DNA from: Hydrangea macrophylla
Taxonomy: Eukaryota > Streptophyta > Magnoliopsida > Cornales > Hydrangeaceae
Direction of reading: 5' to 3'
Length of the DNA stretch: 64,000 nt
NCBI GenBank assembly: GCA_033977485.1
Contig: CM066997.1
Span: 76,478,634 to 76,542,633, forward strand
The notes beneath the pieces are model-generated. The model searched no databases, had not been told where the DNA came from, and saw only the letters and a list, made by a program, of their open reading frames with translations. How positions within the stretch are numbered: the first letter of the stretch is position 1; each line of letters starts with the position of its first letter. The position numbers were made by a program, and so were the translations under genes. Below, one piece after another: positions 13,042 through 23,583 of the stretch.

Positions 13042-13129
13042 CTTCGAGCTGCGAACTCTGCAAATCGCAACCAATTTCTTCTCCGACTTGAATCAGTTAG
13101 GTCACCGTGGATTTGGTCCTGTCTACAAG
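13042..13129 (+). pseudogene. Captured receptor-like kinase exon end
   Basis: An open stretch encodes TLQIATNFFSDLNQLG followed by HRGFGPVYK, then a GT splice donor (AAG|GTATAT at 13129/13130). This is the start of a plant RLK kinase domain: the sequence before the glycine-rich loop plus the loop itself (normally GxGxFGxV). The second loop glycine is Arg here. DUF26/cysteine-rich and related RLKs have this signature. No further kinase subdomains (VAIK lysine, HRD, DFG) follow; about 160 bases downstream the sequence switches to citrate synthase exons, so the kinase piece is a fragment. Best explained as transduplication by the surrounding CACTA-like element. A degraded host gene is the alternative. 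Confidence 0.7.
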
Positions 13130-13290
13130 GTATATATATGCTTCGTTAATTCAGTAAAAACCTAATAATTTGATTTTCGTATTCAAATTTGGGATCTCTT
13201 TCTTTCTTTCTCTTCCAAATGTTTTTTTTTGGGCTAAGACTTGTAGTGCACAGAATGAATTGCAGTGAATTGTATTCCCCTTCACTTCAG

Positions 13291-13543
13291 GCGCGCCTAA
13301 AGAAACTGAAGTCAGAATATGGAAAGGTGCAACTGGGCAACATTACTGTTGATATGGTAAATATACTCCTGTTAATCCATGATACATGGTTTTTGTATTC
13401 TTACGCGCTTGCAATCTTGGGAACACGTTCTTTTATTTTGTAAATTCTCACTCTATTTCTATATTATTATTTGAAAGGTACTTGGTGGGATGAGAGGAAT
13501 GATAGGGTTATTGTGGGAAACCTCATTACTTGATCCAGATGAG
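13291..13543 (+). pseudogene. Captured mitochondrial citrate synthase exons
   Basis: Two 66-base exons with canonical borders. The first (13291-13356, after CTTCAG, before GTAAAT) encodes ARLKKLKSEYGKVQLGNITV plus DM. The second (13478-13543) encodes VLGGMRGMIGLLWETSLLDP plus DE, again before GTAAAT. These match the N-terminal part of plant mitochondrial citrate synthase, the enzyme that condenses acetyl-CoA and oxaloacetate in the TCA cycle. Frame and phase (0-0) are intact over these two exons and the intron is 121 bases. Upstream exons (targeting peptide) and all downstream catalytic exons are absent. The intron is retained, so the copy is DNA-derived and not a processed pseudogene, which fits capture by a DNA transposon. 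Confidence 0.85.
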
Positions 13544-14249
13544 GTAAATTGCCTATTAACTCTCTTTACTTTTTGTGATAGATTTGTGCTGTATGATTCG
13601 ATATCTCTTTCTCTGTATTTATGTCTGCATATGTGCATAACACACATTTAAGCAGTAGCAGATCTCCAGTGGGCAGGAAAGGGATTTAGCGACCAATAAT
13701 TACATGCACTTGGCTGTTCTCTGTCTCAAGTGGACTGACACTACAAGTAGACACTGCACTGAGCTAAATTTGTTTCCCATATTACTCATGCATTTAGACC
13801 TAATATGGTTCTTTTGAAATCACTTTATGGTCCGCGGTCTTTCTTCATTTCTTTTCCTGTGCACAAATCTTTCTATGTTTTTTCTGCGCACAAATCACTG
13901 AACATAATTTATTTCCCATATCAATCATGCATTTATATCTAATATGGTTCTTTTGAAATCACTTTATGGTCCTTGGTCTAACTGTTCTTTTCTTTTCCTG
14001 TGGACAATTCTTTCTATTTTTTCACCTCTGCCATCAGCTGTTGACATCCCCAACAGAAGCAATTTAAATATATTTAGGCTGTAACTTAAATCCATGATGT
14101 GTATATAACTTGAGTGATGTACACTTCTATCTTTATATCACTTAGTTAATATCTCATTCAATAATTTTTGTCTTCATAAAATACCGCAACTTTAGAGTAG
14201 TCCAAACCAAACATCTGGAAAAGAAGTAAGCATTCATCATATGTCATGT

Positions 14250-14662
14250 TTAACTGTAAAAGAAGAAAGATATGAAAAAGAGAGTACAAGAAATGCGTAC
14301 TACAAGCAGTTGGCAAAAAAACATTTCATCCATCACGTCTTAGGGTAAGATATCATTAGTTTCTTGGAATGTGATGTTTTATTCCTTTGAACAGTTTTTG
14401 ATAATTGATTCCATAAATTTGTTTGTGTTAGGGAGAATGAATTTGAGGATGGAAATCACTTCTATCGATTTCTTGAGCATGAGCCTTTCATTCCCAAATG
14501 CTTCAATATCCGTGGATCTATAAATGACTGTGAGCCCAAGCCCGCTGCTATAATCAGCCCAAGGCTTACCACGCTAATCTCTGTCATACTTTGAGTCTTA
14601 TGCTTTTGAAGACCGGCACCATGTTAATTATAAGGGCATCAGCAACAGCGAGGAATTTAGGA
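14250..14662 (+). pseudogene. Captured DEP/DUF547-type protein exons, frameshifted
   Basis: The main exon is about 14432-14662 (acceptor GTGTTAG, donor AG|GTAGCT). It encodes a stretch with FEDGNHFYRFLEHEPFI, then CFNIRG and EPKPAAIISPRL, then after a break YAFEDRHHVNYKGISNSEEF. The first part resembles the end of a DEP domain and the last the start of a DUF547 domain of plant DEP-DUF547 proteins, whose function is poorly known. A single extra T near 14590-14592 shifts the frame and brings in a TGA. A preceding exon-like piece ends near 14344. No later DUF547 exons follow. Family call is from memory of the motif pattern and is less certain than the citrate synthase call. Confidence 0.55.
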
Positions 14663-14777
14663 GGTAGCTTATACTCTCCTCTTGTTAGAATAACTTTAGA
14701 CAATCTGATTTCACTCTAGTTATTACAAATGGAACTTCTTCTTAATAGGGAAGTATCACCATATTATATCCAACTGC

Positions 14778-14942
14778 TTAGAGCCTGTTTGAAATAGCTT
14801 TTTGGTGGCCAAAAATCACTCATAAGTGATGATCCTTCTAAAGTATCACCATATTATACCAAATTTGTATATTTTAAAAAATATCTTATTCCAAAAAATG
14901 ATTATCTTAAAGCTAACCCAAACGGGCGATCAACCTTTGTTC
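14778..14942. mobile_element. Small MITE with GCCTGTTTG termini
   Basis: The left end GAGCCTGTTTGAAATAGCTT and the inverse of the right end, GCCCGTTTGGGTTAGCTTT, form an imperfect TIR around about 165 AT-rich bases. CCTGTTTG ends are common in plant hAT-type MITEs. No convincing 8-bp TSD was seen. Confidence 0.5.
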
Positions 14943-16215
14943 TCCAACCCAAGTCAACTCAACTTATATTAGGCTATTACTTTAGGGCACCAACGGGAAC
15001 TTCTTCGCTTTTCCCAATATAGTGGTAAATATGTGTGCAAATGTACGGTGTCCTGCATTTTGACCAATATGTTCCATTTTCATCTTTCTAGTTGTCTTTG
15101 TTGTTTCCCTTGTATTCAGAATATGACCTAGTAATTCCTTGGGGTGACTCTAAAAAGCCCACTTCACCAATTACTACAAAGAAATTATTTTCATCTAAAA
15201 AATACCTATATGCTGAAGTGTATTCTTAAAACTCCATGTGCAATTTTTTATCTTTTTCTAATCACTTCCATTCTGTTTGTCTTACTCTTACTATTCACAA
15301 CCTTGGTTAAAGCATTCAAGGTAAAGACCCAAAAAGAAGTTTGCACCACACGTGAGATGCGAATACTCAAATTTCCTTTCCTTAGGGGGTAAAGTGGCAA
15401 CTTCTCCATTATGGTGAGCAAATCATAACTTTGCCTAAAGTATGTCTCCAGAACAGCACCTAAGGAAATGCTAAATTTTTCTTCTAGGCAAAGCTACTCA
15501 AGGAAATGCTATATTTTTCTTCTAGAAACAATCCAATAGGATGCATCTTTCCCTCCGAATTATCACCCTTTTGATCGGATTTTCTAATGAAACGTCAAAG
15601 ATGAAATGAACAGCTTTGCTATTTCAAGGCACTAGTTGAATATCTTTAGACGCCTACAATGTGTCCACTAGATTCCTATAATGCAGTTAGTTAAGATCTT
15701 TATATCTAGATTAAATGTTGGTGAAGTAAACAAGGAATTTGAAGCTTAGGAAATTATTGTATCTAAATTAATTGGACCATCTTGAATTAAAACTAAACCC
15801 TTTCCTTTTGTGGGTGTGGGGGCTTGCGTATACAGCACACTACACAGTTCTGTCCATTTGACCACGACAATTGCATGGTAGTGCTTTTCATAGTTGTTAA
15901 TGTATGTTTCTATTCTTGACATGTTGTTCTTTATTTTGTTTGAATACTCTTATTCTTACAATATCCTTCAAATTTCCTATTCCCAACATCTTCCAAAAGG
16001 ACTTTTACATTAAACCCCAAACATGATGAGTCTAGTTACTCAATTCTTTGTCTGGTAGATTGCATATCTTCTATGCTTGTAACCTACACCAAGGTTCTTT
16101 ATTAGTAGAAAAGATGAACCTCGGGGTGATGAAAAAACAACGAATTAAGAAGGAAATTGATAGATAAATGTTTGAAAAACTAGTTAATGAATGGGATAGA
16201 GATCACAAGAGAGGG
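14943..16215. other. No gene recognised inside the CACTA-like element
   Basis: Intron-like, T-rich sequence. An 82-codon frame (15144-15392) is hydrophobic and low complexity without a recognisable motif. I see no TE termini or RNA gene. Confidence 0.4.
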
Positions 16216-17605
16216 AAGAACATGATGAGACTAGTTACTCAATTCTTACAGCTTGTTCTTTTGCTTGATGGGAACTCGAAGCTTCATAACCCTCCAACTA
16301 TGCCAGCTCAGGTTAAACCTAAATAAATAGGATTTTTTCCTTCTTCTCCAGCTAATCTAGAAAAGTGAATTGTTTGTGTCACCTTTTCTTAAATCCTTAC
16401 AAATTCTTCATGAATGGCACAGGAAGTTCCACATATCAGTAAAGAGAATGAATCGCTCCACTTAGAGGTTGTTTACTCATGTTCGGTTGAATTATCTTAC
16501 TTTTTTTCCACTTGAACATTATGTCTTACATCAACTTTGTTTGGTTTCAGTTGAAAAAGAATCAGAATGAACTTGATCAGTGCAAGAATAACCTAAACTC
16601 TTGTCTGGAGAACAATGCCAAACTAAGAAGGTAGTGTTATCCATTCCCAATTGATGTCTATTATGTCTCTACCTGTTTCAAGTTCGTAATATCCAAACGT
16701 TATGCATTCCGTTTGTTCACTTTATACCATTCAAGTTGTCTTTATTTTCTTCAATCTTTTGATGTATCTAACTGAGTTGTTTGTTGTCTATCAGATTCTT
16801 AACTTCTATCAGTCAGTCCACCAGAATACACTGCATTTTTTATTGGGGTTCCTCGTGGTGAAATTTACCTGCTTATATATAGGAATTGAAATTTGCTCAG
16901 ATTGATGTGAATATTACTGACTATGAACATTGCGGCTGGCCATTATTTAATCTTTGAATTAGTTCATGTTGCTCCACAACTAAATGGATATGCATGTTAC
17001 TTGATGCATATTAATTGCTGATTATTCCATTTGTAGAGAACATGTACAGATTAGTTTATATTGAATTAGTGATCTAAGCTAAAAGTAAGAACTAAAATAC
17101 AGAGAGTCCAGAATGTCCAGACAATGCAGATTAGTTTACATTGGGAAAATCATTTTGAGCGGCTAGTTTCCAACTCCAGAATGTCCTTAATCTGTTTCCC
17201 CTTAGTCTTCATATATTTGTTTTGAGGTGAAACAAAGCAAAGAGGCTGCTAATGGTAGATATTATATTCTGCTCATAAATATTGTTGATTTTTTTTTTGC
17301 TTCAAAATATTTCCATGTAGAGCCTTATTATAGATATGAGCTATACTTCTAGTTCATTAATGATTCTGAGAGGAAAGCATAAATTGCCACAATACTATGC
17401 CATGAAAGATAACATACATCTTGCAGCAGATGTTTAGCACATGGTTGGTAGATTAAGACTTTCTTGTGCAAGTACAATGAATCTAACCTATAAAACTTAA
17501 CATAAACAATCTGCAGATTTCATCATTTGACATCTCTAATGTTTGCAATTATTCTCCAAAATCTGTATTCTTAATTGATGCTGATCTTGTCACTTTGCAC
17601 CTCAA

Positions 17606-17655
<50 letters not shown>

Positions 17656-17768
17656 CAGTACACTTTGGTCTTACAGTTTTATTCTTTGCTTTTATTTACA
17701 GGTCAGAGAGGGAACTTTTGGGTCTCAACAATCAGTATCTTCCTAAAATTGTTGCAGTATTTGCAGAG
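16216..17768 (+). pseudogene. Captured coiled-coil protein exons
   Basis: Short exons with good borders: about 16422-16471 (EVPHISKENESLHLE, donor GAG|GTTG), 16551-16631 (LKKNQNELDQCKNNLNSCLE then NNAKLRR, donor AG|GTAGTG), and 17702-17768 (after a (TC)n tract, SERELLGLNNQYLPKIVAVF then AE, donor GAG|GTTAGC). Splice phases are compatible and give a continuous Leu/Glu/Lys/Asn-rich heptad-like protein, so a coiled coil. An earlier open stretch at about 16228-16310 (LVTQFLQLVLLLDGNSKLHN) may be another exon. I do not recognise the parent gene. The exons are separated by normal-looking introns, as in the citrate synthase piece. Confidence 0.5.
17608..17653 (+). repeat. (TC)n microsatellite
   Basis: About 46 bases of uninterrupted TC just before the splice acceptor of the last coiled-coil exon. 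Confidence 0.95.
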
Positions 17769-17879
17769 GTTAGCATTTGTTCTTTTTGAGTTGATTTAGT
17801 TCCACTGAGCGGTAGATATTTGGAATGCATTTAGATCAGATCTCTATTTCATAATGTGTTATATCTTTTAGAATGCATA

Positions 17880-18922
17880 ATAGATTCACAGTTCACAAAA
17901 AATGCGAAAAAAGCGACTCTTTCATCACTTAGGCTAAAACGCCTAGTTTTTGAGATTTTGAGTAGTGAATCAGTAAACCGCTTAATCAATCACCACGAAA
18001 CCTTACACGCACCTCAAACATGCCTAAATAAACTTGAGGGAGCTAACAGAATACATAACAGAATCACGGTTCACAAAAAATGAAAAAAGCGACTCTTTCA
18101 TCACTTAGGCTTGAAAATGCCTAGTTTTTGAGGTTTTGAGTAGTGAATCGGTAAACCGCTTAACCAAATGCCACGAAACCTTACACACACCTCAAAAATG
18201 CCTAAATAAACTTTCAGGAACTAACGGAATACATAACGGAATCACGGTTCACAAAAAATGCGAAAAAAGGGACTCTTTCATTACTTAGGCTTGAAAACGC
18301 CTAGTTTTTGAGGTTTTGAGTAGTGAATCGGTAAACCGCTTAACCAAACGCCACGAAACCTTACACGCACCTCAAACATGCCTAAATAAACTTGCGGGAA
18401 CTAACGGAATACATAACGGATTCACGGTTCACAAAAAATGCGAAAAAGGGACTCTTTCATTACTTAGGCTTGAAAACGCCTAGTTTTTGAGGTTTTGAGT
18501 AGTGAATCGGTAAACCGCTAAACCAAATGCCACAAAACCTTACACACACCTCAAACATGCCTAAATAAACTTGCATGAACTAACGGAATACATAACGGAT
18601 TCACGGTTCACAAAAAATGCGAAAAAAGTGACTCTTTCATCACTTAGGCTTGAAAACGCCTAGTTTTTGAGGTTTTGAGTAGTGAATCGGTAAACCGCTT
18701 AACGAAATGCCACGAAACCTTACACGCACATCAAACATGCCTAAATAAACTTGTGGGAACTAACAGAATGGATAACGGATTCACGGTTCACAAAAAATGC
18801 GAAAAAAGCGACTCTTTCATCACTTAGGCTTGAAAACACCTAGTTTTTGAGGTTTTGAGTAGTGAATCGGTAAACCGCTTAACCAAACGCCACGAAACCT
18901 TACACGCACCTCAAACATTTTG
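17880..18922 (+). repeat. 179-bp tandem array, about 5.8 units
   Basis: Units start at 17887, 18065, 18243, 18423, 18602 and 18782 with CACGGTTCACAAAAAATGCG or close variants, a spacing of 178-180. Each unit contains CGACTCTTTCATCACTTAGG, GTAGTGAATCGGTAAACCGC and CCTAAATAAACTTG. The last unit stops after CACCTCAAACAT at about 18918. The unit length is nucleosome-sized, as in many plant satellites, but here the array is short and inside a CACTA-like element. Confidence 0.95.
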
Positions 18923-19329
18923 GTCTCTCAAAACCCCCAAACATAGTTTTGCTCTTTTATTATTTTATATATACAACTAATTAATGAAAACTTTTTCTTT
19001 TTTGTAGGTACAAATTAAAGTTTCACAATTTGATGGGAAGCTAACAAGTGAACCACTTTTTTTGCTGGGCTAATTTTTTGTTGTTGGTTTCATAGTTTTA
19101 TTAGTACTTTTTGATGAATATTATGTAATATGTATATGTTATTAGTTTAGCACTTTTGACTCGGATCGATTGTATATTTTTTTTGTTCATTCCAATATAT
19201 TAATTGGTTGGTGTTTAGATGAATCGATGAAATTTGGTAGTTGCAATAGATCATTAATTGAGTTGGATTTAATTTTGTACAGGGTGGTATTGTATATATA
19301 TATGTACAGGGTGGTATATATTGTTTTAA
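18923..19329 (+). other. Sequence between tandem array and right subterminal repeats
   Basis: Contains a good splice acceptor (TTTTTTGTAG at about 18998-19007) followed by GTACAAATTAAAGTTTCACA, which could be a last exon. No product is recognisable. The rest is AT-rich and ends in a TATATATATGTACAGGG repeat near 19290-19315. Confidence 0.3.
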
Positions 19330-19895
19330 CATGGTGGTATTTATGTCACTTTTTAAAGTATTTATGTCACTTTTACAGTATTTATGTCACTTTTAAGACT
19401 TTGATTGTTTGGTATTTATGTCACTTTTTTACTTTTATGTCACTTTAGGTTAAAAGTGACATAAATAAAATAGTATTTATGTCACTTTTAAGACTTTGAT
19501 GTAATAATTTTGTGTGGTATTTATGTCACTTTTTTACTTTTATGTCACTTTAGGTTAAAAGTGACATAAATAAAATGGTATTTATGTCACTTTTAAGTAT
19601 TTATATCACTTTTAAGACTTTGATGTAATTTTTTTGTTTGATATTTATGTCACTTTTCTACTTTTATGTCACTTTAGGCTAAAAGTGACAAATAAAATGG
19701 TATTTATGTCACTTTTAAGTACTTATGTCACTTTTTATTAACAAATGTGTTGGTTTTATGAAACATTTATGTCACTTTTTCGAAAACATTTATGTTACTT
19801 TTAAAACATTTATGTCGCCTCCATTTATGTCACTTTTTACTGGAAAAAAAGTGACATAAATACCTATTTATGTCACTTTTTAAGTGACATAAAAA
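19330..19895. repeat. Right subterminal repeats, TTTATGTCACTTTT
   Basis: More than fifteen copies of TATTTATGTCACTTTT and its inverse, matching the left array at 6971-7345. A larger unit of about 110 bases (TTTTTACTTTTATGTCACTT, AGGTTAAAAGTGACATAAAT, then GACTTTGATGTAAT) is itself repeated three times at about 19390-19690. Confidence 0.75.
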
Positions 19896-20233
19896 GCCTT
19901 AATCCAATTGTTGTTCACTGCAGATTCCAACCAAGTCTAATAACTTCTTAAAAACACAAAAAATTTGCAGACTTGGGTCACAAACCAAAATCCAAGAAGT
20001 TAAAAAAAAAATAGAGTTTCTACATTCCATATGCATTATACTACAATCAATGTTACAAGTGTGATTAAGTGACAAAGCTCTAGTTTAATACCTTTGTGAG
20101 GTTGATATCCTACATTTCAGTTCGACCTTTTGAGTCTCAGGGCTTTAGTTTGATAGCTGCAAATCAAAACATAGAGTTGAAATGAGTTATTCTTTATCAC
20201 TCAAGCAGTTACAAGATCTATAGAGGAGTAAAC

Positions 20234-20235
<2 letters not shown>

Positions 20236-20301
<66 letters not shown>
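20236..20301 (+). repeat. (GA)n microsatellite
   Basis: About 66 bases of uninterrupted GA, the longest dinucleotide run in the window. Confidence 0.95.
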
Positions 20302-20302
<1 letters not shown>

Positions 20303-20938
20303 GCTCGTTTTGTAGTTTGAAGCACAAATTAGTTGCATAATATTAAGCAACACAGAGCAGGTAAGCTTTACAGCGAACTTCCCTTCCCCGCCTAGCCTTT
20401 TCTAGTGCAAAATAAATAGCTAAGCTGCCTTAATTAAACGAAACCTATCAAGAAGGATGTAAAGACTTTAATATGGAATGATGTTGTCTTTATTTTTCTC
20501 AAAATCCAATCCAATGTATATAATTAATCAATATTATTGTCATCAAGACTAGTAAATTTATAGAGTAAACTCTCCAAGTGATCTTAGGGTAAGTGTATTG
20601 CAGCACCATCTGCAATTTCTTATGGTCCAACATATGCAACATGAAAGTGTGTTGTTTGTACAGTGGAAATTTTGAGTATAAATTCATTGGAGAATCCACC
20701 TTAAATTAGGTATTCTCCATTCTATATAACTTTTCCCTTCCAACTCTTCAGAATATCTATCATCCATAGTTGTTCCCCCATTCTTTCAAGCTACTTCTTC
20801 CTAATCAGCTAGACATTTATGGCTTTTCTCAAAATTAGCCATCTACATATATGAAACTCTTATGCTATCTCTACAAGTATGCATAATTTCATGGTAAGTT
20901 GAACGTTCACGCTAATGGTGTCCAAGGAGATTATCAAC
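20302..20938. other. No gene recognised
   Basis: AT-rich single-copy-looking sequence with no coding signal, TE end or RNA gene that I can support. Confidence 0.4.
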
Positions 20939-21135
20939 CTAAGAAGCACCGACACGGACACGCGACACGGACACGATGCGAATACATGGACATGATTTTC
21001 TCAAAAAAGCAGGATATGAATGCATTTCGGACACAGAGATTTTTTTTATTTTTTTTGACATATATATTTTACCATGTCTAATCAAAATTGACATAAAAAC
21101 ACATAAATTACGACAATAGTATGACATTATTAGTT
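20939..21135 (+). repeat. Fragment of the GACACGGACACG hAT family
   Basis: GAAGCACCGACACGGACACG followed by CGACACGGACACGATGCG resembles the left end of the MITE at 33841. The copy is interrupted downstream; a solo LTR begins at 21361. Confidence 0.45.
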
Positions 21136-22051
21136 TAAAAAAACTAATATATAAAATTCAAGAACATCTTTATTAATCATCATTCATCAACATTCATACG
21201 TTACTAATATTTTTTTCTTGTTAAAGAACCTACTAAGTTCCTTTGCAAAGCTAAACAATACAAATTGCATTACAAAATGAGAGGGAAATAGAGAATAGAT
21301 GCCTAGAAATTTGTCATCACTGAATGCCCATAGTTGGCAACATAATGGATATAGACATAGTGTAGACACCCCGATTTTGACCAAACGTCGAATTAAGGAA
21401 AGTGTCACCTCCATATCCGATGATGACATGGACCGAAAGATTCAAAGTGTTCCAAGCTCTTCAGAAAGTTCTCCAAACGCGGTAAAATTTTCACAGAATG
21501 AAATACCAGGTGTTTAGGAGAATTCAGGTATAAAACATCACTTTTGGAAAAGATCTTCGAAAATAAGTTTTTTTTTAAGAAAAAGGAGAAAAGAAAAGAC
21601 CTAAAAAGGGGAAGTTCAACAGAAACCGGCACACGGCAGTTGTTCGCGGCACTCAGTGAGTGCCGAACGACAGTCACAGAATGCCGGACCGGCATTTACT
21701 GAATGCCGCTGACAATTTCTGACTGCCGTTTGCTTTAACAGTCTGTATTTTGTGGTACAATACGTATATGTATGCGGATAAAAACAAAAAATTGATAAAG
21801 TAAGGTTGACAAAAATGCGACAATCAATAATTTGGCGCGGCACTTACTGAGAGCCGTGCGACAGTCATGGAATTCCACCGCGGCTTTCACGGAGTGCCGC
21901 AGCGGCATCCACTGACTGCCGCAAAGGATTTTTGACTGCCGCCTTCTGCAGCAGTCTGTCTATTTTTAGGAAGTACGTATTGTACCACCAAATAAGATAT
22001 TTACACCTGTCTTTTACTCCGAATTCACTGAGAAAACTTGGTATTTTTGTC

Positions 22052-22059
22052 TATAAAAG
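22052..22059 (+). promoter_or_regulatory. TATA box of family-C LTR
   Basis: TATAAAAG in the context GTCTATAAAAGAAGG, correctly oriented with respect to the TG...CA ends. Confidence 0.6.
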
Positions 22060-23035
22060 AAGGAGGATCTTCCTTGGGAGGACACAAAAAAAAAAAAAAC
22101 ACAAGAAATAACTACCACTACACTAACACATTTTTGAGAGAGAAGAGCTTGGAAGATCTCCAAAGGAGAGAAGCTTTGAGGATAGTTTGGAGGTGATCCT
22201 CTAACCACAAGTTGTTTTTCTTCATTCTTTTGAACTTCTAATCTTAAAACTACTTGGTCTTTTGATTAACCTTTTTTAGAAGTTTTAGTAGGGAACTTGC
22301 AAACTTTAATTGCCTTTTCTTTTAATTCCTTCTTCTCTTCTTCCTTGTTTATACTTCTCTCTTGAGATTCTTGGAAGTCTTCCCTACTTCACTTGAATCT
22401 CATGAGTTGGATCCCTTGATTCCATGTGAGCTTGTGCTCCCCCATGAGAGTCAAGGTTGATCATCCTTTACATAAGAGCAAGTAAATGAGTCTAAACCCC
22501 CACCATGGTTTGGGATTCTTTAACTTAAGGTTTCATGGAATCCCCTTCCACATTCCTTGAAAACCTATGGGTATTAGCTATGTTTGTTTGTACTTCTCTC
22601 TTGAGACTCTTGAAGGCTCATGAGTATTAGTCATATCTTCATCTCCAATGACGATCAAGTGGTAGGAGGAAGTAGTTTGAGTCTAAGCCCATCTCCATGG
22701 TTTAGATTCATTATCTTGAGATTTCATGAAGTCCATTCATACTTCATTTGAAATCTACAAATGTAAAGGTCTTTAGCCTCCAATGACCATCAAATGGTAG
22801 GAGAAAATGGTTTAGTTTAAGTCCAACTTCATGGTTTAATAGTTGGGGTTAACAAATAAAAGTTGAACTTGACAATGAAACAGTGGGTTCATAAACCGGT
22901 TTTGATCAAAGATTTTTAGTTCGAAATCAGACCGTTGAAACTGAATGAAATCAACGGGAAAGTGTCAATAACACAATGTTTTACCACTGTAATTTTTTTA
23001 AGGAGATTTCATTTTTAATGTGGTTTGGTGATGAG

Positions 23036-23583
23036 TAGGGGTGGGCATTCGGTCGGTTCGGTTCGGTTTGGCACTATTCGGTTCGGTTTGGGTTCGGTTC
23101 GGTTTGGAAGATTGTCAACTGTTAACTGACTGAAATTTAATTCGGTTGGTTCGGTTCGGTTAACTGAATTACAAATTCAGTTCAGTTTGGTTATTCGGTT
23201 AACCGAAATGTAAAAAACCCAATTTTTATTTTATTTTTTTTCTTTCATTTTTCACAACTTTTTTATATTTTTTTCCCTTTTTCTTTCATATTACAAAGAA
23301 CGCATACTTTTCTTTGTTTTTAATTGTAAAAATACTTATATTTTATTATCTATAGTTATATATAAATATATTAATAATATAGAAAATGAAAATAAAAAAT
23401 AAAATTTCGGTTTTCGGTTCGGTTCGGTTTTGCCTATAGGCAACTGATAACTGAACTGAAATTTTTAATTCGGTTCGGTTTTTAACCGAACTGAAATTTT
23501 AACTGAAATAACCGAACTAAAATTGAAAATTCGGTTCGGTTGGTTTGGTTTGTTCGGTTAACCGAACTGTTTGCCCACCCCTA
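23036..23583. mobile_element. hAT MITE nested in family-C LTR
   Basis: Ends TAGGGGTGGGCATTCGG and (inverse) TAGGGGTGGGCAAACAG. The 8-bp duplications GTGATGAG (23028-23035) and GTCATGAG (23584-23591) differ at one base. Subterminal regions are packed with TTCGGTTCGGTT and its inverse. 548 bases, AT-rich core, no coding capacity. Confidence 0.85.

Larger units (their letters stand above)
6971..19900. mobile_element. CACTA-like element carrying captured gene fragments (Pack-type)
   Basis: The left end reads TACTACAAGGAAAAAGGG, one substitution away from a typical CACTACAAG terminus. Both ends carry dense arrays of TTTATGTCACTTTT in both orientations (6985-7345 and 19330-19895), as expected for En/Spm subterminal binding sites. 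Between them lie a 5'-UTR-like CT-rich leader, exon pieces of a receptor-like kinase, citrate synthase, a DEP/DUF547-type protein and a coiled-coil protein, and a 179-bp tandem array. No TnpA or TnpD transposase was recognised, so the element would be non-autonomous. A solo LTR and two MITEs are nested inside. The right terminus is not clean: after AAAAAGCC near 19898 there is no perfect inverse of CACTACAAGG, so the end is approximate and the 3-bp TSD is undetermined. Confidence 0.6.

Noticed and set aside
13189..13443. An 84-codon frame spanning the citrate synthase exon
   Set aside because: It reads through intron on both sides; only 13291-13356 is supported, by the splice borders and the similarity.
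17880..18922. CRISPR-like array
   Set aside because: Units are contiguous 179-base tandem repeats without unique spacers, in a plant nuclear context.
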